From contig NZ_JADLRJ010000002.1 of assembly GCF_015477355.1 (NCBI RefSeq), positions 248,001 through 312,000 on the forward strand: 64,000 bases of DNA, read 5' to 3'. The notes under the pieces are model-generated. The model was not told the origin of the DNA. It saw only the letters and a program-made list of their open reading frames with translations, and did no database searches. Position 1 is the first letter of the stretch. Every line of letters begins with the position of its first letter. Positions 1-11,421 of this stretch are shown here, piece after piece. The position numbers were made by a program, and so were the translations under genes. The DNA comes from Nocardia blacklockiae (GTDB lineage: Bacteria; Actinomycetota; Actinomycetes; Mycobacteriales; Mycobacteriaceae).

Positions 1-512
1 TCCTCTACGTGCGACCGGAATTGGCGGCCACCATGGAACCGGCCCGGCTCGACCTGCACAGTGCGCAGTGGACCGGGCCGCACGAGTACCGCCTGGCGCC
101 CGACGCCACCCGGTTCGAGTTCTGGGAACACGACGTCGCCGCCCGTCTCGGCCTCGGTGCCGCCGTGCGCTACCTGCTCGACCTCGGCCCCGACAACGTC
201 TACGACGCCATCGCGGCCAACGCCGAGTACCTGCGCAAGACGCTGCCCGAGATCCCCGGCGTCACCGTGCGCGACCTCGGCACCCGGCACAGCGGCATCG
301 TGTCGTTCACCGTCGACGCGCTGCCGCCGGTCGAGGTCCGCGACCGGCTGCGCGAACAGGACATCACGGTCACCGTCAGCCACCGCGGGTCCACGCTGCT
401 CGACATGTCGGCCCGGCGGCTCGACGCCGTGCTCCGCGCTTCCCCGCACTGCTTCGTGACCACCGCCGAGCTGGATCGCTTCGTCGACGCCGTTTCGGCC
501 GCGAGCCGCTGA
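1..512 (+). CDS. Class V aminotransferase-like PLP enzyme, C-terminal part (5' truncated by window)
   Basis: The reading frame enters from the left edge (codons in phase from base 3, reading LYVRPEL) and stops at 512. The visible part is the small C-terminal domain of a fold-type I PLP enzyme of the class V aminotransferase/cysteine desulfurase group. It begins at the strand that normally reads GFLYVR just after the PLP-lysine region, and ends with the usual IPGV..HSGIVSF..V...L....I.V element. The PLP lysine and the nucleotide-proximal core lie outside the window, so substrate cannot be assigned; selenocysteine-lyase-like, desulfurase-like and EgtE-like members share this tail. It is followed by 124 bp without a gene and then a rightward acyl-AMP ligase gene, so the two need not be co-transcribed. 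Confidence 0.75.
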   Translation, partial: LYVRPELAATMEPARLDLHSAQWTGPHEYRLAPDATRFEFWEHDVAARLGLGAAVRYLLDLGPDNVYDAIAANAEYLRKTLPEIPGVTVRDLGTRHSGIVSFTVDALPPVEVRDRLREQDITVTVSHRGSTLLDMSARRLDAVLRASPHCFVTTAELDRFVDAVSAASR

Positions 513-636
513 GCGACCGGGCACACTGAACCGGAACGCCGCGGCATCCGTAATCCGGTGGTGTGGGACCGAGCGAGATCCGCCCACGCTCTCGCTCGGT
601 CCCGCTTCCCTGTCCGACCTGGTGAGGGAGTCGATC

Positions 637-2292
637 GTGAGTCGGTTCACCGACGAGATGTACGCGACCGCGCGCGAGTCCACGCGCGGGCTGGTCACCG
701 GCGAGCCGGTCGCGCCGCTGCGCCGAACCTGGGGTGAGGTGCACCGGATCGCGCGGCGGATGGCGGGCGGGCTGGCGCGCGCCGGCCTGCGGCACGGTGA
801 CGCGGTCGGGGTGCTGGCCGGGATGCCGGTCGACATCGCGCCCGCCTGCCAGGCGATCTGGATGCGCGGCGCGTCGGTCACCATGCTGCACCAGCCGACG
901 CCGCGCACCGATCTGGTGCGGTGGGCGCACGACACCGAGACCGTGCTGCGGATGATCGAGGCCCGCGCGGTGGTGCTGGGCGCACCGTTCGAGGCGGCCG
1001 CGCCGCTGCTGGCCGAGCGCGGCATCACCGTGGTCCGCATCGACGAGTTGCACGACGGCCCCGACACCGACCCGCTGCCGACCGCGGAGAGCGATATCGC
1101 CTTGCAGCAGTTGACCTCCGGATCCACCGGGTCGCCGAAGGCGGTGCGGATCACGCACGCCAACTTCCGTGCCAACGCCTACGCCATGTTCGACCGGGTG
1201 AAGTTCCAGCTCGACCACGACGTGATGGTCAGCTGGCTGCCGTTGTTCCACGACATGGGCATGGTCGGATTCCTCAGTGTGCCCATGCAATTCGGCGCCG
1301 AGGTGGTGTGCGTGACACCGCTGGACTTCCTGCACCGGCCGCTGCTGTGGGCCGAGTTGATCACGAAGTATCGCGGGACCGTCACCGCCGCACCGAATTT
1401 CGCCTACGCCCTGCTGGCGCGGCGGCTGCACCGGGCCGAGCCGGGCACGGTGGATCTCGGCAGCGTCCGCTACATGTGGAACGGCGCGGAACCCGTCGAT
1501 CCGGACACCATGGAAACCCTCGCCGACGCGGGAAAGCCGTTCGGGCTCAGCCCCACCGCGATCACGCCGGTGTACGGCATGGCGGAAACCACGCTGGCCG
1601 TGTCGATTCCGGACCCGGGCCACGGCATGGTGCTCGACGTGGTGGACGCCGACCTGCTCAAGGCGCTGGGAAAGGCCGTGCCGGTGCAGGATCCGCGCAC
1701 CCACCACGGCTCGGTGCGACGGCTGCCGACGCTGGGCTACCTGGTCGACGGCCTGGAGGGCCGGGTCGTGGACGCCGATCGCATGCCGCTGCCGACCCGG
1801 TCGGTCGGGGTGATCGAGGTCCGCGGCGCGGCCGTCACCTCCGGCTACGTCACCGTGGACGGCTTCCGGCCCGCGCAGGACGAGGCGGGCTGGCTCGACA
1901 CCGGAGACATCGGCTACTTCACCGAGGAGGGCCTGATCGTGGTGTGCGGCCGCATCAAGGACGTCATCATCATGGGCGGCCGCAACATCTTCCCCACCGA
2001 CATCGAACGGGCGGCGCTGCGCGTGCGCGGCGTGCGTCCCGGCAACGCGGTCGCGGTGCGCCTGGACGCGGGCCAGCATCGCGAGAGTTTCGCCGTGGTG
2101 GTGGAGAGCAACGACCACCAGCACGCCGCCGAGGTCCGCCGCATCGAACACGACATCGTGCACGAGGTCTTCTCGGAGGTCGGTGTGCGCCCCCGCAGCG
2201 TGACGGTGCTCGGGCCGGGAGCGCTACCGAAGACTTCCTCGGGGAAATTACGCCGCACCGCGACGGCGACTCTCACTCGAACGAGCGAATAG
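637..2292 (+). CDS. Fatty-acyl-AMP ligase / FadD-type adenylating enzyme (Pks16-like)
   Basis: A 551-aa ANL-superfamily enzyme that activates a fatty acid with ATP to an acyl-adenylate. Visible motifs in order: the P-loop [16 protein letters not shown], the A5-type YGMAETTLA, the DTGDIGYF motif, the hinge [20 protein letters not shown] and the C-terminal lysine motif [11 protein letters not shown], so the protein is full length and catalytically plausible. The GTG at 637 is preceded six bases earlier by GAGGGAG; an upstream GTG at 622 lies inside the ribosome-site region and is less likely. Size and position next to pth and rplY match M. tuberculosis pks16 (Rv1013). Whether it hands the acyl group to an ACP or to CoA cannot be told here. 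It converges on pth with 19 bp between stops. Confidence 0.88.
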   Translation: MSRFTDEMYATARESTRGLVTGEPVAPLRRTWGEVHRIARRMAGGLARAGLRHGDAVGVLAGMPVDIAPACQAIWMRGASVTMLHQPTPRTDLVRWAHDTETVLRMIEARAVVLGAPFEAAAPLLAERGITVVRIDELHDGPDTDPLPTAESDIALQQLTSGSTGSPKAVRITHANFRANAYAMFDRVKFQLDHDVMVSWLPLFHDMGMVGFLSVPMQFGAEVVCVTPLDFLHRPLLWAELITKYRGTVTAAPNFAYALLARRLHRAEPGTVDLGSVRYMWNGAEPVDPDTMETLADAGKPFGLSPTAITPVYGMAETTLAVSIPDPGHGMVLDVVDADLLKALGKAVPVQDPRTHHGSVRRLPTLGYLVDGLEGRVVDADRMPLPTRSVGVIEVRGAAVTSGYVTVDGFRPAQDEAGWLDTGDIGYFTEEGLIVVCGRIKDVIIMGGRNIFPTDIERAALRVRGVRPGNAVAVRLDAGQHRESFAVVVESNDHQHAAEVRRIEHDIVHEVFSEVGVRPRSVTVLGPGALPKTSSGKLRRTATATLTRTSE

Positions 2293-2311
2293 TCGACAAA
2301 GCCGTTCCGGC

Positions 2312-2908
2312 TCAGTGCAATTGGTTCTGCGCCGGTTCCAGGCCGACGCGGAGCAGCAGCTCGACGGCGTCGGCGGCCTGCTCGACCAGCACCGGGACCT
2401 CCTTGCGCTCCACCGAGGAGAACGGCTTGAGCACGAAGTCGGCGGGGTCCTGGCGGCCCGGGGGACGGCCGATGCCGAACCGGACGCGCAGGTAGTCCTT
2501 GGTGGTCAGCGAGCTGGAGACCGAGCGCAACCCGTTGTGCCCGCCCTCGCCGCCGCCGCGCTTGAGCCGGATCGCGCCGAAGGGCAGGTCCAGTTCGTCG
2601 TGCACCACGATCACCTCGGTCGGCGGCACCGAGAAGAACCGGGCCAGCGCCGCGACCGGGCGGCCGGACACGTTCATGTAGGTGCGCGGCTTGGCCAGCA
2701 ACACCTTTCGCCCGTCCAGCCGCGCCTCCAGCAGATCGGCGCCGGACTTCTTGTGCACGGTGAAACGGCCGCCGACGCGCCCCGCGAGCGCCTCGGCGAC
2801 CAGGAAACCGATGTTGTGCCGGGTGCGCTCGTACTCGGGCCCGGGGTTACCCAGCCCGACCACGAGCGCGGGCTGCGCCCGATCCGGTCCGGCACTCGAT
2901 GCGGTCAT
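2312..2908 (-). CDS. pth: Peptidyl-tRNA hydrolase
   Basis: Cleaves the ester bond of peptidyl-tRNAs that drop off ribosomes, recycling tRNA in the cytoplasm. The 198-aa protein shows the family signature near the N-terminus ([20 protein letters not shown], with the catalytic His in TRHNIGF), the KP..YMN.SG motif, HDELDLPFG and the [10 protein letters not shown] motif. It starts at ATG 2908; a TTG two codons upstream is possible, and there is no strong ribosome site. It lies 22 bp downstream of rplY on the same strand, the usual rplY-pth operon of actinobacteria. Confidence 0.97.
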   Translation of the reverse strand: MTASSAGPDRAQPALVVGLGNPGPEYERTRHNIGFLVAEALAGRVGGRFTVHKKSGADLLEARLDGRKVLLAKPRTYMNVSGRPVAALARFFSVPPTEVIVVHDELDLPFGAIRLKRGGGEGGHNGLRSVSSSLTTKDYLRVRFGIGRPPGRQDPADFVLKPFSSVERKEVPVLVEQAADAVELLLRVGLEPAQNQLH

Positions 2909-2930
2909 CGACAACCGTTGCGAGCCGGTC

Positions 2931-3536
2931 CTATTCGGCGCTCTCGTCCTCGGACTCGCCCTCGGTCTCCGCCGGCTCCGCGGCCTCGGCGGCCGGGGCG
3001 GTGATGACGTTGACCAGCAGGGTCTCCGGGTCGGCGTCCAGGGTGACGCCCTTGGGCAGGGTGATCTGACCGGCGGTGATCTGGGTGCCGGCCTCGGCGC
3101 CCTCGATCGAGACCTCGATCTCCTCGGGGATGTTCAGCGCGTCGGCCTCGACCGAGATGGTGGTGGCGTCCTGGGTGACCAGGGTGCCCGCGGCGGCATC
3201 GCCCGACAGCACGACGTGCACGTCCGCGACGACCTTCTCGCCGCGCTTGACGATCAGCAGGTCGGCGTGCTCGATGTAGCGGCGGATCGGGTGCACAACA
3301 ACGGATTTGGTGAGGGCGAGCTGCTTCTTGCCCTCGATCTCCAGGTTCAGCACCGCGTTGGTGCCGTGCTCGCGCAGGATGGCGGCGAAGGCGTGGGCGT
3401 CGACCGAGAGGTGCTTGGGGGCCTCGCCGTGGCCGTACAGCACGGCCGGGACGTGGCCGGCGCGGCGGGTGCGGCGCGCGGCGCCCTTGCCGAACTCGGT
3501 GCGGACGGTGGCTTCGAGAAGGCTGGCGTCGGACAT
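2931..3536 (-). CDS. rplY: 50S ribosomal protein L25/general stress protein Ctc
   Basis: A 201-aa long-form L25 (CTC family) that binds 5S rRNA in the large subunit. The N-terminal L25 domain (about residues 1-95) begins with the typical [24 protein letters not shown], followed by the beta-rich TL5/CTC C-terminal domain and an acidic Glu/Ala-rich tail ([18 protein letters not shown]). AGGAG lies seven bases before ATG 3536. It is the first gene of the rplY-pth unit. An inverted repeat lies in its leader at 3579-3599. Confidence 0.96.
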   Translation of the reverse strand: MSDASLLEATVRTEFGKGAARRTRRAGHVPAVLYGHGEAPKHLSVDAHAFAAILREHGTNAVLNLEIEGKKQLALTKSVVVHPIRRYIEHADLLIVKRGEKVVADVHVVLSGDAAAGTLVTQDATTISVEADALNIPEEIEVSIEGAEAGTQITAGQITLPKGVTLDADPETLLVNVITAPAAEAAEPAETEGESEDESAE

Positions 3537-3578
3537 GGCTGATGAACTCCTACGGCTCTCCGGGCGGTCTGCATATTG

Positions 3579-3599
3579 GGTCAGGGGCTGGACCTGACC
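3579..3599. promoter_or_regulatory. Inverted repeat in rplY leader
   Basis: GGTCAGG (3579-3585) and CCTGACC (3593-3599) form a perfect seven-base inverted repeat with a seven-base spacer, 43 bp upstream of the rplY start. It could be an operator or a leader hairpin. No ligand or protein is known from the sequence. Apart from this repeat the 402-bp divergent region 3537-3938 holds no gene I can support. Confidence 0.35.
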
Positions 3600-3938
3600 G
3601 AGGGGGTCTGCTCGTCGGGCGAAGACCGAACGAGGACGACCGGAAGCCGGGCCACGTCGATCACGGTGTGCACAAGTGCCTCACCCTCGCCGAGACAACC
3701 CGACGAGAATAACACGCACCACAGCGCCCCCTCGCACGGCACCCCCTGCTCACCCCGGCGATCCGAACATCCAGCCGCCGAGCCCCCGCAGCCTACCGCC
3801 CACTCCCGCCCGAACCCGGCCCGAGCACCACCGACGCACGCCGCCGCCCAGCTGACGGCACGGGCCGGACCGGGGCGGCGAGCGGGCCGTCGAGTACCCT
3901 GGAGCGGTTGCCTGTCCCGCGAAGAGGAGCACTCCCCC

Positions 3939-5555
3939 GTGAATTCCCCGACTGCCGGCGCGACCGCGCCCGGGCTGGCCGAAGAGGTGGCGCGGCGGCG
4001 CACATTCGCGGTGATCTCGCACCCCGACGCCGGTAAATCCACGCTCACCGAGGCCCTGGCGCTGCACGCCAAGGTGATCGCCGAGGCCGGCGCGATCCAC
4101 GGCAAGGCCGGGCGCCGCTCGACGGTCTCGGACTGGATGGAGATGGAGAAGGCGCGCGGCATCTCGGTGAGTTCGACCGCGCTGCAGTTCGAGTACGGCG
4201 GCTGCGTGATCAACCTGGTCGACACGCCGGGCCACTCGGACTTCTCCGAGGACACCTACCGCGTGCTGACCGCCGTCGACGCCGCGGTCATGCTCATCGA
4301 CGCCGCCAAGGGCCTGGAACCCCAGACCCTCAAGCTGTTCCAGGTCTGCCGCCACCGCGGCATCCCCGTCATCACCGTCATCAACAAGTGGGACCGCCCC
4401 GGTCGCGCGCCGCTGGAACTGCTCGACGAGATCAGCGAGCGCATCGGCCTCACCCCGACCCCCTTGTTCCTGCCGGTCGGCATCGCCGGCGACTTCCGCG
4501 GCCTGCTGCGCCGCGGCCCCGACGGCGAGCCCACCGAGTACGTGCACTTCACCCGCACCGCGGGCGGCGCGACGATCGCCCCCGAGGAGTCCTACACCCC
4601 CGAGCAGGCCGCCGCGCGCGAGGCCGAGGTGTGGACGACCGCGGCCGAGGAGAGCGAACTGCTGTCGGCCACCGGCCAGGACCACGACCAGGAGCTGTTC
4701 CTCGCCGGCCAGACCTCGCCGGTCATCTACGCCTCGGCGATGCTGAACTTCGGTGTGCGCCAACTGCTCGACACGCTGGTGAGCCTGGCCCCCGCGCCGG
4801 GCCCGCGCGACGACGTCGACGGCACCCCGCGCGAGCCCGCGGACCCGTTCAGCGCGGTGGTGTTCAAGGTGCAGGCCGGCATGGACGCCGCGCACCGCGA
4901 CCGGCTGGCGTTCATGCGCATCGTCTCCGGCGAGTTCGAGCGCGGCATGGTGGTCACGCACGCGCAGACCGGCAAGCCGTTCGCCACCAAGTACGCGCTG
5001 ACCGTCTTCGGCCGCGAGCGCAACACCGTCGACACCGCCTACCCGGGCGACGTGGTCGGCCTGGTGAACGCCACCGCCCTCGCCCCCGGCCACACCCTGT
5101 ACGTGGGCAAGAAGGTGCAGTTCCCGCCGATCCCGTCGTTCGCGCCCGAGCATTTCGCGACGCTGCGCGCGCGGAGCGCCGGCAAGTACAAGCAGTTCCG
5201 CAAGGCCATCGACCAGCTCGATTCCGAGGGCGTGGTGCAGGTGCTGCGCAACGACACCCGCGGCGACGCCTCGCCGGTGCTGGCCGCGGTGGGCCCGATG
5301 CAGTTCGAGGTGGTCACCGCCCGCATGCAGGCGGAGTTCAACGTCGAGACCCAGCTCGACTTCCTGCCCTACCAGCTGGCCCGCCGCACCGACGCGGAAT
5401 CGGCGCCGGAACTGGACCGCCAGCGCGGCGTCGAGGTCTTCACCCGCACCGACGGGGCGATCCTGGCGCTGTTCAGCGACAAGTGGCGGTTGCAGTACAT
5501 CCAGAAGGAAATGGCGAACCTGACCCTCGAGCCGCTGGTCGCCACGGCGGACTGA
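3939..5555 (+). CDS. prfC: Peptide chain release factor 3 (RF3 GTPase)
   Basis: A translational GTPase that removes RF1/RF2 from the ribosome after peptide release. The 538-aa protein has G1 (SHPDAGKST), the G2 region (RGISVSSTALQF), G3 (DTPGHSDFSEDTYR) and G4 (NKWDRPGR), followed by EF-Tu-like domain II (PFSAVVFKVQAGMD...HRDRLAFMRIVSG) and the RF3-specific C-terminal domain ending ...LEPLVAT. The GTG start at 3939 has GAAGAGGAG nine bases upstream; the frame is open further upstream but that part is low-complexity Pro/Arg and lies before the ribosome site. It converges on a SnoaL-like gene with four bases between stops. Confidence 0.97.
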   Translation: MNSPTAGATAPGLAEEVARRRTFAVISHPDAGKSTLTEALALHAKVIAEAGAIHGKAGRRSTVSDWMEMEKARGISVSSTALQFEYGGCVINLVDTPGHSDFSEDTYRVLTAVDAAVMLIDAAKGLEPQTLKLFQVCRHRGIPVITVINKWDRPGRAPLELLDEISERIGLTPTPLFLPVGIAGDFRGLLRRGPDGEPTEYVHFTRTAGGATIAPEESYTPEQAAAREAEVWTTAAEESELLSATGQDHDQELFLAGQTSPVIYASAMLNFGVRQLLDTLVSLAPAPGPRDDVDGTPREPADPFSAVVFKVQAGMDAAHRDRLAFMRIVSGEFERGMVVTHAQTGKPFATKYALTVFGRERNTVDTAYPGDVVGLVNATALAPGHTLYVGKKVQFPPIPSFAPEHFATLRARSAGKYKQFRKAIDQLDSEGVVQVLRNDTRGDASPVLAAVGPMQFEVVTARMQAEFNVETQLDFLPYQLARRTDAESAPELDRQRGVEVFTRTDGAILALFSDKWRLQYIQKEMANLTLEPLVATAD

Positions 5556-5559
5556 GCGT

Positions 5560-6081
5560 TCAGCCCATGGTCTCCGCGGCGTCCGGCGGATTGTCGATGT
5601 CCGGGGTCATGCCCGGCTCGCGGGCGATGAGACCCCAGCGGCTCGACGTCAGCCGCAGGCTGGGCAGGTCCGACAGCGACAGCACCACCTCGTAGGTGCG
5701 CTCGTAGCCGGTGTGCGCGATGCGCCAGGCCCCGTCCTCGCACTTCACGTAGCGGTCGCTGTAGAACGCCGCCCCGCGCAGCAGCATGTTGTGGCCGGGA
5801 ATGAGCACCGTGTCGGCGAGGTACCAGGTGCCGGTCGCGCTGTCGCCGTCGACGTCGATCTCCGGGTGGTCGCAGCGGTGTTCGGTGATGACGTGCGGGC
5901 CGAGCGTGTTGCGCATGAAGGCCAGGAACGCGTCGCGCGATTCGAACTGCAGGTACTCGCTGTAGGTCGCCGTCGCCTCGGGGACCATGGTGTCGGCGAA
6001 GTCGTCCCAGGACTTGGTGTCGAGAGCCCGCAGGTACCGGAACTTCAGCCGGCTGATCGCGGAGACGGCGTCGGAATCCAT
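5560..6081 (-). CDS. SnoaL/NTF2-like domain protein
   Basis: A 173-aa single-domain protein of the nuclear transport factor 2 / SnoaL-like fold: an N-terminal helix (VSAISRLKFRYLRALDTKSWDDFADTM), the ATATYSE strand, the FL..M hinge, HRCDHPEIDVDGDSATGTWYLADTVL and a C-terminal beta sheet (WRIAHTGYERTYEVV). Members include polyketide cyclases, scytalone dehydratase-like lyases and steroid isomerases; the catalytic type cannot be read from the fold. ATG 6081 follows GGAG closely. The 3' end faces prfC and the gene is transcribed alone. Confidence 0.8.
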   Translation of the reverse strand: MDSDAVSAISRLKFRYLRALDTKSWDDFADTMVPEATATYSEYLQFESRDAFLAFMRNTLGPHVITEHRCDHPEIDVDGDSATGTWYLADTVLIPGHNMLLRGAAFYSDRYVKCEDGAWRIAHTGYERTYEVVLSLSDLPSLRLTSSRWGLIAREPGMTPDIDNPPDAAETMG

Positions 6082-6154
6082 AACTCCACAATCCCACCCG
6101 AAGCGGCGAATCTGCGCAGATCGGGAAATCTGTATCGGATTGCTATCAGGCGCG

Positions 6155-7030
6155 TTACGACCCGTTGATGGAGAAGCAGGTCTTGCAGAAGTCCTCGCCG
6201 AACTCGGTCAGGCGCAGGCTCTTTCGCACGATCTTCGGCGCCCGGCCGGCCTGTTTGAGGGCCGTCTCCACGACGGGCTGCACCTCGAGCACCATGTAGC
6301 GGCTCAGGATCACCGGATCGTCGGAGGTCATCAGCAGTCCGAGCCGGTTCAGATTGATCAGGTACAGCCGGGCCCGGTCCGGATAACGCACGCCAGCCTG
6401 TTCCGGTACCGAGGTCAGGTCCCCGGTGACCAGCTCCGAGCCGATACCCAGCGGCCGGTTGGTACGCACGTCGACCAGCGGTTGCGGTCCGTTGAGCGCC
6501 ATGAACCGCAGGATGCGCGCCTCGTCGGGGGCGATCTGGTCGAGGATGCGGTCGTAGGCCGGGTGCACGTCCTCGGTGAAGTAGACGTCCGCCGACCGGG
6601 CCAGCAGCGCGTCGCCGCGGCGGCGCAGATCGTCGAGGCTCGACGACCGGACGTAGCCGCCGGGGATGGCCTGCTGGGCGTGGCCGTTGCCGGTCGGGAC
6701 GTAGCTGACGATCTCGCGCACCGAGCCCTCGGTGACGCCGAGGATGTTGCGGGCCACCGACTGCAGCGCCGCGCCGGCCCGCTCGGCGATGTCGGCCGAC
6801 GACTCGCCGTTGAGGGCGGCCTGGGTGATCTCCTTGGTGACCTCGTAGGTCGTCCCGACCGCCCACTGCCCGCCGCGCACGGCGGTACCGGCGGCCAGCC
6901 CGGCCGCGCGGAAGACCCCGCGAATCATGCGGGCCTCGTTGCTGATCTGCCGCTGCTCGACCTCAGAGCTGCGTTCCACGGCGCGGGAACCGGGTCGGAC
7001 CACGTCCCGTCCGGTCCTGTCGTCTGCCAC
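6155..7030 (-). CDS. Abi-alpha-like protein (paralogue A)
   Basis: A 291-aa protein with a helical N-terminal half (VFRAAGLAAGTAVRGGQWAVG, amphipathic or membrane-associating) and a C-terminal domain with PDEARILRFMALNGPQPLVDVRTNRPL and LINLNRLGLLMTSDDPV, read here as the Abi-alpha/DUF4393 type. It ends with two cysteines (FCKTCFSINGS). The GTG start at 7030 follows GGAG at six bases. A paralogue with the same C-terminal layout lies at 8615-9457, and a DUF445 membrane protein gene sits between them in the other orientation. Abi-alpha is named after phage abortive infection, but actinobacterial chromosomal copies have no demonstrated role that I can cite. The gene has a perfect inverted repeat 23 bp upstream. 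Confidence 0.7.
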   Translation of the reverse strand: MADDRTGRDVVRPGSRAVERSSEVEQRQISNEARMIRGVFRAAGLAAGTAVRGGQWAVGTTYEVTKEITQAALNGESSADIAERAGAALQSVARNILGVTEGSVREIVSYVPTGNGHAQQAIPGGYVRSSSLDDLRRRGDALLARSADVYFTEDVHPAYDRILDQIAPDEARILRFMALNGPQPLVDVRTNRPLGIGSELVTGDLTSVPEQAGVRYPDRARLYLINLNRLGLLMTSDDPVILSRYMVLEVQPVVETALKQAGRAPKIVRKSLRLTEFGEDFCKTCFSINGS

Positions 7031-7052
7031 GTGCTTCTCCGAATTTCACTGG

Positions 7053-7071
7053 GTGAGCGGGAATCGCTCAC
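7053..7071. promoter_or_regulatory. Operator-like inverted repeat before Abi-alpha gene
   Basis: GTGAGCG (7053-7059) and CGCTCAC (7065-7071) are perfect seven-base arms around GGAAT, 23 bp before the start codon at 7030, in the 271-bp divergent region shared with the DUF445 gene. The size and symmetry suit a dimeric repressor. No regulator gene is adjacent. Confidence 0.45.
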
Positions 7072-7301
7072 ATTATTGCCGGTGCTGTGGTGGTCGTCAT
7101 TCTTCCGGTAGGGGATGTCCGACGCGACATTCCCGACGACCCGTGTGACCGAAGTCTCCCACCCCACCCCCTTGTGGGCCAGGCCGACACCGGAAGTGGA
7201 CCCGATTCCTGAATCCACAGTAAGGTCCCCCCAGCCGACGGGGTACGTTGAGGTGCCGGTGTGGCGGCGGTCACCGGTTTTGGGGTCGGCAGGAGGGTGT
7301 C

Positions 7302-8624
7302 GTGCTAGACAGTGTTTTTCATATCCACCCGACCATTCTGGCGGAATTGATCACGATTCCCCTGTTCACCGGCGTCATCGGGTACATCACCAACTGGACC
7401 GGCGTCCTGATGTTGTTCAAGCCGGTGCGTTTCCACGGCGTGTCGATGCCGGGACTGCGGTGGCTGTTTCCCTATCTTCCCAAGCGCGTCCAGGTGCTGC
7501 CGCTGTTGCAGTTCGACGGCCGGATGGGCTGGCAGGGCATCGTGCCCTCACGGGCGGACAAAATGGCGTCCATCGCGGTGGACAAAGGCCTCGCCAAACT
7601 CGGCAGCGTCGCCGACTTCTATCGTGAGCTGGAACCCGACGCGCTGGCCGAACATCTCACCGCGATCGCCGACGAGCAGATCCGCGACATCGTCGAGGAG
7701 ATCGCGACCCGGGAGCATCCGCAGCTCTGGTTCAATCTCCCCGCCCAGGTCCGCGAGATGGTGCACGAGCGGGTGCGCCAGCAGCTGCCGGACATTCTGC
7801 GGGAGCTGACCGAGGAACTCGGCAACAACATCGAGCAGCTGCTCGACGTGAAGTCGATGGTGATCCGCTATTTCCAGTCCCGCCCGCACCTGCTGAACAT
7901 GGTCTTCCAGGTGCTGGGCGCCAAGGAACTGCGGTTCATGCAGAACTTCGGCTTCTACTTCGGCGCGCCGATGGGTGCGGTACTCGTCGCGATCCTGCAC
8001 CTGACGCACTGGCCGGCGCTGCTGGTGCTGCCGATCGGCGGCGTGGTCATCGGCTGGGTGGTGAACTGGATCGGCATCAACCTGATCTTCGAACCGGCCT
8101 ATCCGAAATGGTGGTGCCCGTGGCGGCAGGGCCTGCTCATCAAGCGGCAGTCCGAAATCACCCAGGGCTACGCCGATCTGGTGGCCAGCCAGGTCGTGAC
8201 GGTCGCCAACGTCGGCGACGAACTGCTCAACGGCCCGCGCTCGGACCGCACCATGCAGGTGCTGGAGGACACCCTGCGCCCGGCGACCGACCGCGCGCTG
8301 GGCCCCGCGCGCGGGGCGCTGAAGTTCATGATCGGCAGCCGCGACTACGAGACCCTGCAGGACCGCTTCGCCGACGCCGGGAAGAACCTGGCGCCCGCCG
8401 CGTTCGCCGACCCGGCGTTCAACGCGCAGCAGAGCAAGAATGTCAGCCAGTACATCGCCAAGCAGATGGCGGCGCTGCCCCCGCCGGACTTCGTCGACAT
8501 GTTGCGCTCGGCGATCAAACAGGACGAATGGCTTTTGTTCGTGCACGGCGGTGTGCTGGGCCTGTTCGCCGGTTACGCTCATCTTCTGATCTTCGGAACG
8601 GAGATAGCGACGCAATGGGTGTGA
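7302..8624 (+). CDS. DUF445 family membrane protein
   Basis: A 440-aa membrane protein of the DUF445 family. An N-terminal hydrophobic segment (ILAELITIPLFTGVIGYITNW) carries the family's G.ITNW motif and is followed by a long helical cytoplasmic or periplasmic region. A second membrane pair (GAVLVAILHLTHWPALLVLPIGGVVIGWVVNWIGI) repeats the VNW.GI motif, and a C-terminal hydrophobic segment (GGVLGLFAGYAHLLIF) closes it. Function is unknown. The GTG start at 7302 is four bases after AGGAGGG. The last ten bases overlap the start of the Abi-alpha paralogue B, so the two are translationally linked. Confidence 0.85.
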   Translation: MLDSVFHIHPTILAELITIPLFTGVIGYITNWTGVLMLFKPVRFHGVSMPGLRWLFPYLPKRVQVLPLLQFDGRMGWQGIVPSRADKMASIAVDKGLAKLGSVADFYRELEPDALAEHLTAIADEQIRDIVEEIATREHPQLWFNLPAQVREMVHERVRQQLPDILRELTEELGNNIEQLLDVKSMVIRYFQSRPHLLNMVFQVLGAKELRFMQNFGFYFGAPMGAVLVAILHLTHWPALLVLPIGGVVIGWVVNWIGINLIFEPAYPKWWCPWRQGLLIKRQSEITQGYADLVASQVVTVANVGDELLNGPRSDRTMQVLEDTLRPATDRALGPARGALKFMIGSRDYETLQDRFADAGKNLAPAAFADPAFNAQQSKNVSQYIAKQMAALPPPDFVDMLRSAIKQDEWLLFVHGGVLGLFAGYAHLLIFGTEIATQWV

Positions 8625-9457
8625 CCGAGCCGGATACCGGCGAAAGCTCCGAGCACACAGCGGAACTCGTGCCGCGACCGGCGGCCGAGCTGGCCGTGCG
8701 CGCCGAAACCACCGGCCCGCGAGGACATTCCCCCGTGCGTACCGCGACGGGCGTCGTGCGGGTGGCGCTGTCCGCGGTGACCGAGGCGACGGCGTGGGGC
8801 GTGGGCACCGCGTTCGGGGTCGCCGACACCGTGGTGCGCGGCAGCATGGCCGGACGGCAGCCGCGCGAGGTGCTGTCCGAAGCCGGTGAGCAGGTGCGTG
8901 ATTCGGTGCGGCGGGCGCTCGGCGTGCCCGCCCCGGCCGACCGTCCCGCCGGTGCCGCGCCCAGCCTGCGCGAGCGCGGCACCGAGTTGCTGCGGCTCTC
9001 GGCGAGCGTGCACGACGAGCCGGACACCGAACATCCGGCCTTCGCGCGCATGCTGAACGAACTCGCGCCCGACGAGGCGCGCATCCTGCGGTTCCTGTAC
9101 CTGGACGGCCCGCAGCCGGCCCTCGACATCCGCACCGGGCGGCCGCTGAGCTCGGGGGCGCAGCGACAGGAGCTGGGGCTCAACATGATCGGCGAGGACG
9201 CCGCGCTGCGCTGCACCGACCGCATCGGCTCCTACCTCACCAACCTGCGCCGCCTGGGCCTGATCGAGTCGACCCGCGACCCGCTCGACAACCCGACCCG
9301 CTATCAGCTGCTGGAGACCCAGCCCGAGGTCCGCCGCCTGCTGAAGCGAACGGGCTTCGGCACCAAGGTCTTCTACCGCAGCATCGCACTCACCGGCTTC
9401 GGCACCGACTTCGTCCGCACCTGCCTGCCGGTCCCGCCCCTGGACCAGGCCCTGTGA
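8615..9457 (+). CDS. Abi-alpha-like protein (paralogue B)
   Basis: A 280-aa protein whose C-terminal half matches paralogue A residue pattern for pattern: PDEARILRFLYLDGPQPALDIRTGRPL, then YLTNLRRLGLIESTRDPLDNPTRYQLLE, then a tail with TGFGTDFVRTC. The N-terminal half has a hydrophobic helix region (VVRVALSAVTEATAWGVGTAFGVADTVVRG). The ATG at 8615 overlaps the DUF445 stop, so it is coupled to that membrane protein. Its 3' end converges on the ABC-F gene with four bases between stops. Function unknown; the DUF445 link suggests a membrane role. Confidence 0.7.
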   Translation: MGVTEPDTGESSEHTAELVPRPAAELAVRAETTGPRGHSPVRTATGVVRVALSAVTEATAWGVGTAFGVADTVVRGSMAGRQPREVLSEAGEQVRDSVRRALGVPAPADRPAGAAPSLRERGTELLRLSASVHDEPDTEHPAFARMLNELAPDEARILRFLYLDGPQPALDIRTGRPLSSGAQRQELGLNMIGEDAALRCTDRIGSYLTNLRRLGLIESTRDPLDNPTRYQLLETQPEVRRLLKRTGFGTKVFYRSIALTGFGTDFVRTCLPVPPLDQAL

Positions 9458-9461
9458 ATCG

Positions 9462-11261
<1,800 letters not shown>

Positions 11262-11421
11262 GGATCCTTCTGTGCTGCCGTACCGAGCCGGTGATTGCCG
11301 ACAGCAAGCGTACCGATCGGCCGGAACGCCGCCCCGGGGCGATCGGCCGAACGCCGACGCCCCCGGCTGAGCCGCCACCCCGCCACCATCGCAACGGACA
11401 CCTGGAACGGCGATGGCGGCG

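Noticed and set aside
376-2163. Long leftward open frame (595 codons) opposite the acyl-AMP ligase
   Set aside because: It is the antisense of a clear ANL enzyme with all motifs; the product is His/Arg/Asp low-complexity, as expected from high-GC third positions.
3750-5153. Leftward open frame opposite prfC
   Set aside because: Antisense shadow of RF3; no motifs and no ribosome site.
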